A stretch of 64,000 nucleotides of DNA from Thalassia testudinum. Its lineage: Eukaryota > Streptophyta > Magnoliopsida > Alismatales > Hydrocharitaceae. A model generated the notes under the pieces. It was given only the letters and a program-made list of their open reading frames with translations, was not told where the DNA came from and did not search any database. Below are positions 21,991 through 31,530 of this stretch, in pieces. The translations under genes and the position numbers were made by a program. Positions within the stretch are counted from its first letter, which is position 1. The number at the start of each line of letters is the position of its first letter. The stretch spans positions 65,102,501 through 65,166,500 of the forward strand of contig JAZHRO010000003.1 of the NCBI GenBank assembly GCA_037157565.1. The letters are read 5' to 3'.

Positions 21991-22331
21991 ACTGCTCGAT
22001 CAAGATCGAGCAGTCCTATTTCAGCCGGTGTTGTAGCGGTCATGGAGAATTGTGGTTCAAACCCGTGCCTTTGCTTTGCGAAATGGGTGCTTCACCGTTT
22101 GGCCAGAGAGATGGATTGTTGTGTGGAAGGCAATACAGTCGCACATCTTGACCGTTGGATGAAGATCCAACGGTCACGATGGAGCCTTCCTTGAGATGCT
22201 TGAGGTCGGGCAATGTAGAGCACCCCTCAACCATTGGATTGAGATCCAATGGCTGGGATCACTTCATGCATGAAGCTGGGGAGGCCATGGTTCATGTAAG
22301 GCGGTCTAGATGGTGACATGTGGTGCCATCT
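21991..22331 (-). promoter_or_regulatory. Palindrome cluster in AthC U3
   Basis: 21991-22014 is ACTGCTCGATC-AA-GATCGAGCAGT with perfect 11-bp arms. 22151-22174 is ACCGTTGGAT-GAAG-ATCCAACGGT with perfect 10-bp arms. 22231-22252 is CCATTGGAT...ATCCAATGG. 22308-22331 is an imperfect version of the G-box palindrome of AthA. All are upstream of the TATA box. Confidence 0.7.
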
Positions 22332-22636
22332 GGATCGTCCATCTTCTTCTCATTATAGAGGATGCTATAGAGCTCTGATTGGGGTGGTTTTCTCTTTGAC
22401 AGACTGCGATCATCGCTTTGAATCCATCTGTATGATCAGATTCTTCATCTAAAGCCCGTAAAGATGTCGCACTGCCTCCTGGCCATGTAAGATGAAAGAA
22501 TTAATGTACATAATATACAATTATCCTAAATGCAATGCAATAGATGTTTATACAATATTTATACCATGATATGCAATTCTAAGCCTAGGAACTATCATAA
22601 ATAAGCATTTTATCATGAATTCATGCATGTTTATCA

Positions 22637-22641
22637 GTGAC
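22637..22641. repeat. AthC target-site duplication, right copy (GTGAC)
   Basis: Identical to 10816-10820; AthB sequence resumes directly after it. Confidence 0.95.
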
Positions 22642-23060
22642 ATCTTTTTATATTTTACTACGCTAGCAAGACATTGAATGTGGCTCAATGTAATTATACA
22701 GTCACTAAAAAAGAACCGCTAACGATAGTATCAGGTTGGAGAAATTCCAATCATACTTGCTTGGGTCCAAGGTAGTAATTTTCACTTACCATTTTTCCCT
22801 CCGGCATTTATTAGCAAAGAAGGATGTGAAACCCTGTCTTATCAGATGGATCCTTCTCTTGTAGGAATTTGATGTCGAAATACGTGACAAAGTGAGAGCA
22901 CAAAATGTTGTGGCAGATCACTTTTCGAGATTAGACCCAGCCCACATCCCTTATTCCCCGCCCATTTCAGATCAATTCCCGAATGAGACTCTTTTGGCAA
23001 TCCATTCTGTCGAGTTTCCCTGGTACGCGGATATCACGAATTATCTTCTTGTAGGCAAGA
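22642..23060 (+). pseudogene. pol: AthB pol: RNase H, second part, and linker
   Basis: FYYASKTLNVAQCNYTVT-like sequence directly after the AthC duplication, then KFQSYLLGSKVVI in a broken frame, [15 protein letters not shown] with a stop, and QNVVADHFSRLDPAHIPYS (from 22892). The order matches AthF 60372-59990. RNase H catalytic blocks 2 and 3 are damaged. Confidence 0.83.
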
Positions 23061-24306
23061 TTCTCACAAATTTATCCAAGGATCAAAACTCAAGTTTATA
23101 TCTGAAGCCAAATTCTATTTTTGGAATGATCACTTGCTCTTCCGCATTGGAGCCGATTAGATCATCAAGAAGTGCATCCCAGACTCCAAAATCTCTAGTG
23201 TGTTATCTTTTTGCCATAGTGAATCCTATGGTGGTCATTTTTCAGAATGAAAAATCGCTGCAAAGATTTTGCAGTCGAGATTTTTTCGGCCAACCATTTT
23301 TAGAGATACACACGATTTTGACAAGTGCTGCAAGTGATGCCAATTGATCAGTTCTATGACCAGGAGAGACATGATGCCTCTCCAACCCATTTTGGTTGTA
23401 AAAGTGTTTGACGTATGGGGCATCGATTTCATGGGCCCTTTTCAGAACTTGCATGGCTTCGAGTACATACTTCCCGCTGTTGATTATGTCTCGAAGTGGG
23501 TCGAAGCCATCTTGGCAAGACAGGCTAATCATAAGACCGTCATCTCTTTCGTGTAGGAATTTATTTTTGCGAGATTCAATGTACCCCACACTCTGATTAG
23601 CGACGGGGGTAGCCATTTCATCCACACCCACTTCAGGTCATTACTAAAGGAATACGAGGTACATCATCGTATAGCCACCCTGTATCATCCACAAAGCAAC
23701 AAGCAAGTTAAAGTGTCTAACCGTCAAATCAAGCTGATTCTCCAAAAGACGGTTAGACCAGATAAAAAGGACTTGTCTGATAGATTAATTGATGCACTTT
23801 GGGCAAATCGGATCGCATACAAGGTCCCACTCAGAATGCCGCCATATCATATGGTATATGAAAGGCCTGTCACCTTCTTGTCGAGTTGGAGCACTACGCC
23901 TTTTGGGTGGTGTGAAAAATGTAATTTTAACCTTGATGCGGGAGATTATGAAAGGAAGCTCCAACTCAGTGAACTAAAAGAGATTCGGCAGGAGGCCTAC
24001 AAGAATGCAAAAATCTACAAAGACAAGATGAAGGTCTTTCACGACCGCCAAATCCGAAGGGAAGAATTCACACCTAACCAGCAAGTCTGGTTATTTGATT
24101 TGCATCTTAAATTCTTCATGGAAAAGTTCAAGTCCAAATGGACTGGCCCATACATTGTGATTCACCCCTACTCTAATGGGGCAGTCTGAATCATGGACCC
24201 GAAATTTGGGCATGTTTCTATAGTAAATGGCCAGCTCCTCAAGCCATTTATGGCCCAGGAACCTCCTCCTGCTGATGAAATCATTAACTTCATTAAGGAC
24301 GTGTAG
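23061..24306 (+). pseudogene. pol: AthB pol: integrase
   Basis: The finger region is frame-broken (IIKKCIPDSKIS, GGHFSE, CCKRCQ-like to 23350). The core has [15 protein letters not shown] (23400), YVSKWVEAI, a TAG near 23554, SDGGSHFIHTHF (about 23606) and SNKQVKVSN, where Lys replaces the catalytic Glu. The C-terminal domain at 23713-24189 has [29 protein letters not shown] and KSKWTGPYIVI, a TGA at 24187, then GHVSIVNGQLLKPF and the end at about 24306. It is inactive by substitution and stops. Confidence 0.9.
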
Positions 24307-26327
24307 TTGAGTTTTCCCCCAGCTAGAGGCATTAAACTCAGCACAAATACATATATACATATCTTTTTATACATAGCATATTTTCTTTAGCATATTTCTC
24401 TACATATTACATAGCATCAGGTTGGCCCATGCTGAACGAAAAATTCAGGAGCAATTTCAAGTGATTTCTACCCACTTACTCTCTGTCTTAATGTAATTCT
24501 ATTATATTCATGCATGAGGACATGCAAGAACTTAGGCTTGGGGGGGTAGTATAAGTAAAACTGAAAATTTTTATGCCAACACCTAGAAAACCTCCAAGCA
24601 GCATGTTAATTATACTTTAGGGTCCTTAATTTAAGAACAACTAACTCCACCTCCATTGCTTGTATTAGAGCTAGAAATCATCTGCAACAGCCACTTCTGA
24701 CTCATTCGCTCAACTTTTTGTTTTAAATTAGGACTAAGCTAAATGCAACCCGATAAGTGAACAATATTAAAGTGCAATCATAAGAGGTTAATTGTAAATG
24801 GCATATATATATATTGCATCCATGAATAAGACTTTTATTAAGAGGTTGCATTAGGGGTTTTATTCTTTAGTTGATTCCTGAAATCTTAAATCTAATACAA
24901 TTTTCACACTCACACATAGATTTTGCAATGAATTCACCATGAGGATCGATAAACATCTTTAGTTTGTCAAGAAGAAGCAGTGCTTCTTTTTCTGAACCCC
25001 TAGATAGTGGTTAGGGAGTCAGCCAAACCTTCTAGAAGATCAACCAAATAGTGTGAGATGAGAGTAGTGTTACTAGTGCTCTAAGACTAGTGTAAGAAAT
25101 CTGAATTTCCGAATAATTAGGTAATAATACTTGGAGTTAGGCATAGTTTCGCTCTCGGCTCTCACATATAAATTTTGTGTGAATTTTTGAGAGCCACCAA
25201 ATAAGGCAAATACACAGAGATCGAGTTCTGATAAAACTTGGGCTATAGTGGATAGTTACGACTATCCTTTACAAAATCCTCAGCAAAAGGAGGGTATTGA
25301 TATCAAGGTCTGAAATACGCTATCCCATCGATCTCTTTCCCGGTGCCAAGAGTAGGCACTTCCACCAAATAAGCTACCCGATATCCTCTTGAACACCACC
25401 AATCCCCAGTAATGCTTTTAGAATAAAAGTCACATATGTTGTGTGCTGTATTGCTTTGTGTTAAAAAAAAAGAGAAAGAAGAAAAAAAAAGAGGGAAAAA
25501 ATATATATATAAAAGAGAAAAAAAAGATAATTAAAAAATAAATTAGAAAAAGAAAAGAAAAAAATAGAAAAATGAGTTTATAAGTGTGTTTAGTGTTTAT
25601 TTCAATTGCATTAAGGCAACATTACCCACTACAGTTACGATCCACCAAATACGACCTTAACCCACTTTTCTGTATTTCTGACCGCCAGAATACTGGCTGA
25701 GGAATTTTGACTTAGTGTTAGAGTTATTAGAACTCTATTAAAGTGTTAATGCCAGGTGAGACCACCAAATATGGATTATAGTTATAAATCTGGTGAGATT
25801 ATGAGCTCAAAAGAAAAAGAAAAAGAAAAGAAGAGAAGAAAAAGAGAGAGTGAGTACAAAGGGAACCAAGAGAGCACAGTTTTCCCTCTTCTCTCTGAGT
25901 TGACTTACTTGATAGTTTGGAAAACTAGATTTCGTGGTACTAATCTATATGTAGCACCGATTAAGTATGAGCCACCACATATAACCCCATCTGACTTAGA
26001 CATTCTTTACCTAAGATAAAAGCCAGGGTAGGAATTATAGAACATTGTGTTATACCCTGAGGGAAGAAGTTTGTCTATACTACTAGAATTTTACTTGGGG
26101 TCAAGTACAAGCTTTAGAGGTAATCGGCTTTTCACTCGAATTTATCGCATAAGCTACATAGATGCACTTGCACAATTGTCTAGATTTCTAGATCCTCAGA
26201 TGAAAACAAAAAGGAAAAGAATCTCTAGTCTTATGCTTGATAAAAATAATCAGTCCTTTAGGGACCCACTTGTAAATAACTTTATTTTTCATTTGCTAGG
26301 TACTAGCAAGATTTAGGCATACGGGTA
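24307..26327 (+). other. AthB non-coding 3' region
   Basis: Two kb without an env-like ORF. The post-pol G-tract is at 24514-24549 (TGAGGACATGCAAGAAC, then seven G). CCACCAAATA or close variants occur at 25041-25050, 25194-25203, 25362-25371, 25642-25651, 25762-25771 and 25972-25981. An A-rich tract lies at 25464-25575. The AthF 3' region (50233-51988) is its homologue. Confidence 0.75.
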
Positions 26328-27072
26328 TGATTGTTTAGCAATCATAGGACTTAGCATGCATTGCATCTCTTCTGCTTTACTTAGATATTCATGAAATAAT
26401 GTAATAATGTACTGATTAGTGTACTATTTGGTTTGTAGGCAATAAGCTCAAGAGATGGCCTAAAGCTGGATCTGAAGTAAGGAAGAAGCTAGAACTAGAG
26501 CGGAAGCCTTAGGAATAAAGCTACTCAAGATGAAGACATAATGTAGGGAAGAGGTATACTACATTACTTGTAAGATTTTAATGTTGAGTTAAATTATGAA
26601 GAGCATAAGACCTATTCTTAGCGTTAGGACAATCTTAGAGACCCTCTAAAGCCTTAGCCACCATTAGATTAAGTCGCCTTAGCCTAGAATAACTCAAAAC
26701 CCATATTCTAGTCCATCTTTGGATGTCCAGGTAGGATGCTAGACATCCAGGACCCTTAGATACCACCTGCAGAACCTAGAACCTAATCTGTTGGAAAATT
26801 GGACATCCAGACAAGATGTCAGAAGTCCAATTTCTGTAGAAATCCGAGACAGAGCCTAAACTTCACCCCGATTCAACTTTGGATGTCCAGACCAAAGATT
26901 TAGACTTCTAATTTTGAAGTATAAGTCGTCTGATTACTAAATTAGACGTCTGGGACCCCCCTCCAGTTGTTCTTCAAATCAAGCCTAGATCTTGATTTCT
27001 TAAGCCCCTAATCCCAATCCTACACCCTAAAGAACCTAAATTAAGGTGCCCTAAGCTCAATATGCTACCCTA
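26328..27072 (+). repeat. AthB 3' LTR, start certain, end unresolved
   Basis: Starts TGATTGTTTAGCAATCATAGG after the polypurine tract, resembling the AthF LTR start (TGATTGTGCAGCTATCATAGG). The typical Athila LTR end block is not visible before the CACTA-like terminus at 27073. Between about 26700 and 26970 the sequence has repeated GGATGTCCAG and GACGTCTGG motifs like those of the Sire2-family LTRs, so part of it may be a degenerate Sirevirus LTR. Confidence 0.55.
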
Positions 27073-27620
27073 CACTACAAAAAAAATAGCCTTTAGTGGC
27101 ATTTAATATTTGCCCTATAAGCCTTTTATTTGCTACTATATGTAATTAGCGACACAAACTAATTGTCGCTTAATTGCCACCTTCATTGGCGTCACTAAAA
27201 GGTTAGCGGCAATCGTACAATCGCAGCTAAATCAATGGTATTAGTGGCACTTTAATTGCCGCAAATAATGTCGCAATGATCTTCTACAGTGGTAATTTAT
27301 TTGTCACAATTTTGCCATTAGTGAATATATTAGTGGCAATTTAATTGACACTATTAGTATCGCTGTATCCATCATTTAATGTTTTTTTTGTCACTAAATT
27401 GCCTCTATTTATTTACTTTAGTGACACTTTTTTTTACCATTTAATTACCTCTATTGACATTATTTAACAATTATTTGTCTCTAAATTGCTACTATTAATT
27501 TCCTTTAATGGCACTTTCTTATGCCACTAAATTATCACTAATTATATATTTTATTGGCACTTTCTTTTGTCATATAATTACTACTATTGATTCACTTTAA
27601 TGATGGCCATATATATGACT
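27073..27620. mobile_element. CACTA-type DNA transposon terminal fragment
   Basis: Starts CACTACAAAAAAAATAGCC, which matches the usual plant CACTA (En/Spm) terminus, and is followed by subterminal repeats of the form TTAGTGGCA / TAATTGCC(A/G)C in both orientations over about 500 bp. No matching right terminus (TTTTTGTAGTG) is found, so only one end is identified. No transposase ORF is present. Confidence 0.6.
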
Positions 27621-27814
27621 TCATGTTATTCTTTACTAAGAAATAAATTTTTTTATCAAGCTAAAAACATAGGAGCATAAGTACAAAGTCTTTATTATTG
27701 ACTTCCCAGATCATCAAAGTACATATGCCCCTCTTAAAGGCAATACTAGAGAGAAGAAAAGAAAGCTATAGAAAAAATAAAAATACAATGAGGATCCTGA
27801 CATATGGAGCACTT
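27621..27814. other. Unassigned spacer
   Basis: AT-rich, no ORF or repeat recognised. It lies between the CACTA-like fragment and the inferred end of the AthF 3' LTR and may contain the other flank of AthF. Confidence 0.4.
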
Positions 27815-28144
27815 TGATCGTGGCGTAGATGGCGTAGAAAATCAGCACGTTGTAGTATAGCGCGAAATACGTCTCGAGCAAATAATTAATGAAACTGGTG
27901 AGTCCCGGTCGATCACAGAAAGGTAGAAAACACTTTTGATTTCATGCGTTGTTCCAAATATAAATACTAAATAGTATAGACACAATACATATATCAATCA
28001 AAGAGTTTGAACATTAATTTCATACATCTAACTAAACAAACTCTAACATAAACGTAAACTATTTTTGTAACAGAATGAGGGCACCATGGGTGGTTCATGG
28101 TGGCCTTCTGGAGAGATTGGGAAGAGCAGCAACGATCCGTCGAG
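27815..28144 (-). repeat. AthF 3' LTR, distal part
   Basis: The minus strand shows the Athila LTR tail pattern (TTTCTGTGATCGACCGGGAC, then an AT-rich segment) ending near CGCCACGATCA at 27815. It joins 48946 onward if SireC is removed. The exact end is inferred, since no target duplication is available. Confidence 0.65.
28140..28144. repeat. SireC target-site duplication, left copy (TCGAG)
   Basis: TCGAG before the SireC 3' LTR; TCGGG follows the 5' LTR at 48946-48950. One mismatch, a transition. Confidence 0.75.
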
Positions 28145-28739
28145 TGATAGGATCTAAATAGAATTGATGGGATGGCTATGCACACAAAAACTCAAACACA
28201 AAATCAGTAATAACAAAAAAATTTGCTTAATCAATCAAATCACAGAAATTGGCATAATATGTATAGTAGTTCCCCTCCTTTGGGTACTCCATAACCTAAG
28301 CCTCCCAGCTTAGGATTTTTAACCCGATTCTCTCAACCCCGAGAGAATAAATTTACTAAATGAGGTAATTAATGGGTTATCTCAATCCAACTACAAAAGA
28401 CGGGTTTGTTACAACCTAACGAGTAACATGCTCAAATACAAATGAAAGAACAGGTGTAAGACAGAAAGAATCTTCCAACTAGAACCTAAGCCTCTCAAAA
28501 ATGTAAATATAATGTTACCGATTTGAGAGCCTAGTGAAGACATGAATGCGTGAAAGAAAATCACGTCGACGCATTTGCAAAAGCATGGAAAGATTAAGAG
28601 CAGCAAACTCTATTCTTCTCTTTGAATATGGTGGATATATGAAATATAGAGCTCTAGAATTTTCTCTTATCTTTCTTGTATCTCTTGTGTGCAAAAAGAA
28701 AGTCCAAGACTCATTTTATAGAGTTTAGGACCTCAGCTG
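28145..28739 (-). repeat. SireC 3' LTR, distal part
   Basis: Matches 47597-48190 of the 5' LTR along its length (shared ACACAAAAACTCAAACACAA, CTCTCAACC and AGAGCAGCAAACTCT). On the minus strand TATAAAATGA at 28711-28720 is the likely TATA box, about 20 bp from the AthD insertion point. Confidence 0.9.
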
Positions 28740-28744
28740 GTCGT
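28740..28744. repeat. AthD target-site duplication, left copy (GTCGT)
   Basis: GTCGT here and again at 44912-44916; both flank AthD inside the SireC LTR. The uninterrupted SireC 5' LTR reads GTTGTCAAATAGACG at this place. Confidence 0.93.
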
Positions 28745-29420
28745 TGGGGTCGGGCCCGGATAGGTGTGTTATCATTGAAATGTGTATAGTGGTTAACCTA
28801 AATCAGACCTAACCATCTCTTTACAAAATTTTTAACCTGGCCTACTTGATTTTATCTTGGTCACTTTTAGGCCTAAGGTCGAACTCAGGGAAGTGGGGTT
28901 ACAAGTCAAGTTTCTACGCCTTTCCTACAACGAATCTCTTCCGTTCGTTTATTGTGTTTTTGGTGTTTTTCTATTTAGATTTTTTTCTGATAATCTTTGT
29001 CCTCGAGGCACACCCTCAAAATTAGGTTCTTGGCTTTGAGCCAAATCAGGGTTCCAAAATTGGTCTTGCTATTCGCAAGATGGAGTACCTGCAACTCAAA
29101 GATTTTCTTCTCTTTTATATATTTTTTTATCTCTTTACTAGCAGGAAAGCGAAATAGAAATAAAGTAAATATAGTATATATATATATAGGTATATATTAT
29201 ATATGTATAAATGGGTGGGGGTGGAGGCGGAGATGGAGTGTAGCATGGTGTCGAGTCGGTCGTCATTTAGAAAGACGCAACCAATAGGACGAGGTGCCGC
29301 ATGGAGTGTAGGATGGATGGTGGAAGATGTGTGTGACCACGCTTTTTGTATGCGTGTATCGGGGAATATCAGCAACTGGTGCAGATATTCCCGCGATGCA
29401 ACGTATGATAAGTAATGTGA

Positions 29421-30129
29421 AAATATATATATGTATATATGTAAATATATCTATATGTATATATATATATGGTTATAAATATATAGGTATATATATGTAG
29501 TTATATATGTATATATATATATATATATAAGTATATGTATAGATAGATATATGCATAGATCTATATATATATATATGTATGTATGTATGTATAACTATAT
29601 AGATGTAAATATATATATATATAGTAATATATGTATATAGATATATGTAGATAGATATGTATATATATATATATGTATATATAGTTATATAGATAGATAT
29701 ATATATATATATGTATGTATAAGTATATGTGTATATATATGTATATATATATAAGTATATAGATGTATATATATATATATGTATGTATATAGACTAATAC
29801 ATAGTTATATAAGTACTAATATATGTATAGATATATGTATATATATATATATATAGATATATATGTATATAAGTATATGTATATATGTAAATATATATGT
29901 ATATATAAGTATATAGATATATATATATATATATGTATGTATGTATACTAATACTTAAGTATATAGATACTATTATATGTATAGATATAAGTATATATAT
30001 ATATGTATATATATATATAAGTATATAATAGTATATAGGTGTGTGTGTGTATGAGAGTGTGAGTGTGTGTGTGTAAGTGTCGATAAAGAGAGTGAGAGAA
30101 TGCTGTGTGTGTGTGAGAGAGAGAGAGAG
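29421..30129. repeat. TA/TATG-rich microsatellite inside AthD 3' LTR
   Basis: About 620 bp of irregular ATATATGTATAT-type repeats followed by GT and GA runs. A homologous array of similar length sits in the 5' LTR (42788-43505), so it was part of the element before insertion. Open frames in it are meaningless. Confidence 0.95.
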
Positions 30130-30411
30130 CGCCTGCTGTGAAGAAGAGGCGGGTTAAGTCGTCCGCGTGCTCAGGGTCGACATCTGGTGGTTTCACGCGC
30201 AGGTGCATATGCGCGCTGGAGGGCGATGGCCACGGAGCGGACCGCAGCGCACAGCGCTGCGCGGAGAGCTGGAGCGGGCGCACGCAGACGCACGCGGGCG
30301 AAGGGAGCGGGTGACGCAGGCAGGTGCGGACGCTGGCAGATGCGCGGGCGGGCATTGCAGTAGGACGCGGGGCGAGACGCGCGCGCGGGCAAAGGCCGGT
30401 TGCGGCGCGTC

Positions 30412-31010
30412 GGGTGACCGGATAAGTGAGAAACTTACCGGTCACCCCACTGTAGCCACAGTGTTCCGCAGAAACACGTGAACAATGGCTACAGTGGCCG
30501 GGCGAGCCGTGCAACCGGGAGCGGACGGTGCGGTGAGTGCGGACGGCTCAGGGCTGGCGTGTGCGTGGAAGGGTTGCGCCGGCCAGTGGCTTGCGGGCGG
30601 AACTCACGACAGGGCGCACGGAGAGGCTAGGTCGCGGGCGAAGGAGAGCGACAGGGCGCGCGGTGGGGCTACGGGTGTTGGCTAGCGTGCACGGAGAAGC
30701 TTGGCCAGCCGCTGCAAGGGCACGCGGTGGCCGATTACGGGTCGACAGGCGAGTGCAGTGTGAAGAAACGGGAGGCGAGGGCACCTGCAGGCACATGCTG
30801 GAGGCGAGGGCGGCCTACAGGCATGCGCGGAAAGGGTTGGGGCGGCTGCTGCTGCTGCGTGCGGAGCTTTGAGCTTCAAATCTTGAAGCTCCTGCTCCAA
30901 TGGCTGAAGTGGCTGGACTTTGAACAGGGAAGAGAAGACCACCACGCCCACCAGCTCTTTGATGAGCTGGGCGGTGGTGGTCTCACTGTGGTCGGTGTGC
31001 ACCACAGTGA
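30412..31010 (-). promoter_or_regulatory. Hairpin cluster in the transcribed leader part of AthD 3' LTR
   Basis: Inverted repeats: 30412-30447 (GGGTGACCGG / CCGGTCACCC core), 30448-30496 (CACTGTAGCCA / TGGCTACAGTG arms), 30871-30891 (GAGCTTCAA-ATC-TTGAAGCTC, perfect), 30936-30984 (GACCACCAC / GTGGTGGTC, long imperfect arms) and 30983-31010 (TCACTGTGGT / ACCACAGTGA, perfect). All are downstream of the TATA box. The same cluster is in the 5' LTR (43792-44391). Confidence 0.75.
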
Positions 31011-31152
31011 TGACTCCTGCCCCCAGAGTGGCTCCTCTGAGGAGGAGGTCCTACGTATGGACGGAGAGGGGAGGGGACGGTGGCCTGGAATGAGAAGAGC
31101 TGCTGTGTGATTTTTTTGTGGAGGACTAGGCCCTTTCCAAAGGAAGAAGCCG

Positions 31153-31166
31153 CCCTCTTTTTATAG
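31153..31166 (-). promoter_or_regulatory. AthD 3' LTR TATA box
   Basis: Minus strand CTATAAAAAGAGGG. The same sequence is at 44533-44546 in the 5' LTR. This places about 2.4 kb of LTR downstream of the promoter. Confidence 0.7.
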
Positions 31167-31530
31167 AAGGAGAAAGCATGCATAGCCATGCCCTGGCTGT
31201 GCATGGCTTGTGCATGGCGAGGCTGCATGCAGCTGGCAGGGAGGGGTGTGAGCAGGGAATGGCGTGAAGAAGAAGAGGTTGCCATGTAGCCGCGGGAAGA
31301 GTTTCAAAGTCAAGTAGAAATGAAAATAAAAAGATGGTGAATTTTGCAAAGATGCACTTGAGGAAAAATGTTAATTGCAAGGCCATTTATTTTACTCTCC
31401 TCCCCTCTCAATTAAATGCATGCATGCTTGTATTTTCACAAATGCGACTATGGAAACCTAATATGCACTGATAATGCTAGGAAATAGCACAAGACGGCAC
31501 AATTGCAGGTGTGTTTTTGCGGTGCAATCA

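Larger units (their letters stand above)
10821..22636 (-). mobile_element. AthC: complete Athila retrotransposon (minus strand)
   Basis: An 11.8-kb element with two LTRs (5' LTR 20899-22636, 3' LTR 10821-12611), PBS, leader, gag, protease, reverse transcriptase, RNase H, integrase, non-coding 3' region and polypurine tract, flanked by GTGAC. It inserted into the RNase H of AthB. The LTRs differ in length (1738 and 1791 bp) and by many substitutions, so it is not recent. Every coding domain carries stops or frameshifts. Subfamily features are shared with AthA. Confidence 0.96.
20899..22636 (-). repeat. AthC 5' LTR
   Basis: On the minus strand it starts TGATAAACATGCATGAATTC and ends ACACGACTCATCA. 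It is next to the PBS on one side and the GTGAC duplication on the other. It pairs with 10821-12611. Confidence 0.95.
22642..26327 (+). mobile_element. AthB, right segment
   Basis: Continuation of AthB beyond the AthC insertion: rest of RNase H, integrase, and a non-coding 3' region with the post-pol G-tract (24514-24549) and six CCACCAAATA-type motifs. It ends at a polypurine tract (about 26311-26327, TTTAGGCATACGGGTA) before the 3' LTR. Confidence 0.9.
28745..31530 (-). repeat. AthD 3' LTR
   Basis: On the minus strand it starts TGATTGCACCGCAAAAAC at 31530, ends with GGTCGGGCCCGG reversed at 28745, and pairs with 42097-44911 (2786 and 2815 bp). Subregions in element order: a U3 of about 360 bp with CATGCA (RY-type) motifs and a 12-bp palindrome GCTGCATGCAGC at 31222-31233, TATA at 31153-31166, GC-rich hairpin block (30130-31080), microsatellite (29421-30129), and an AT-rich end. 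Confidence 0.95.

Noticed and set aside
25756..26316. Two short frames of 87-89 codons before the AthB LTR
   Set aside because: Lysine-rich low-complexity sequence with no family motif; the homologous AthF region has no matching frame.
27073..27620. Full CACTA transposon
   Set aside because: Only one terminus found, no transposase and no 3-bp duplication.
30130..31110. Overlapping long open frames on both strands in the GC-rich AthD 3' LTR (about 100-190 codons)
   Set aside because: High GC removes stop codons by chance. Frames lie in an LTR leader, have low-complexity Arg/Ala/Pro composition, and differ by frame and length in the other LTR.
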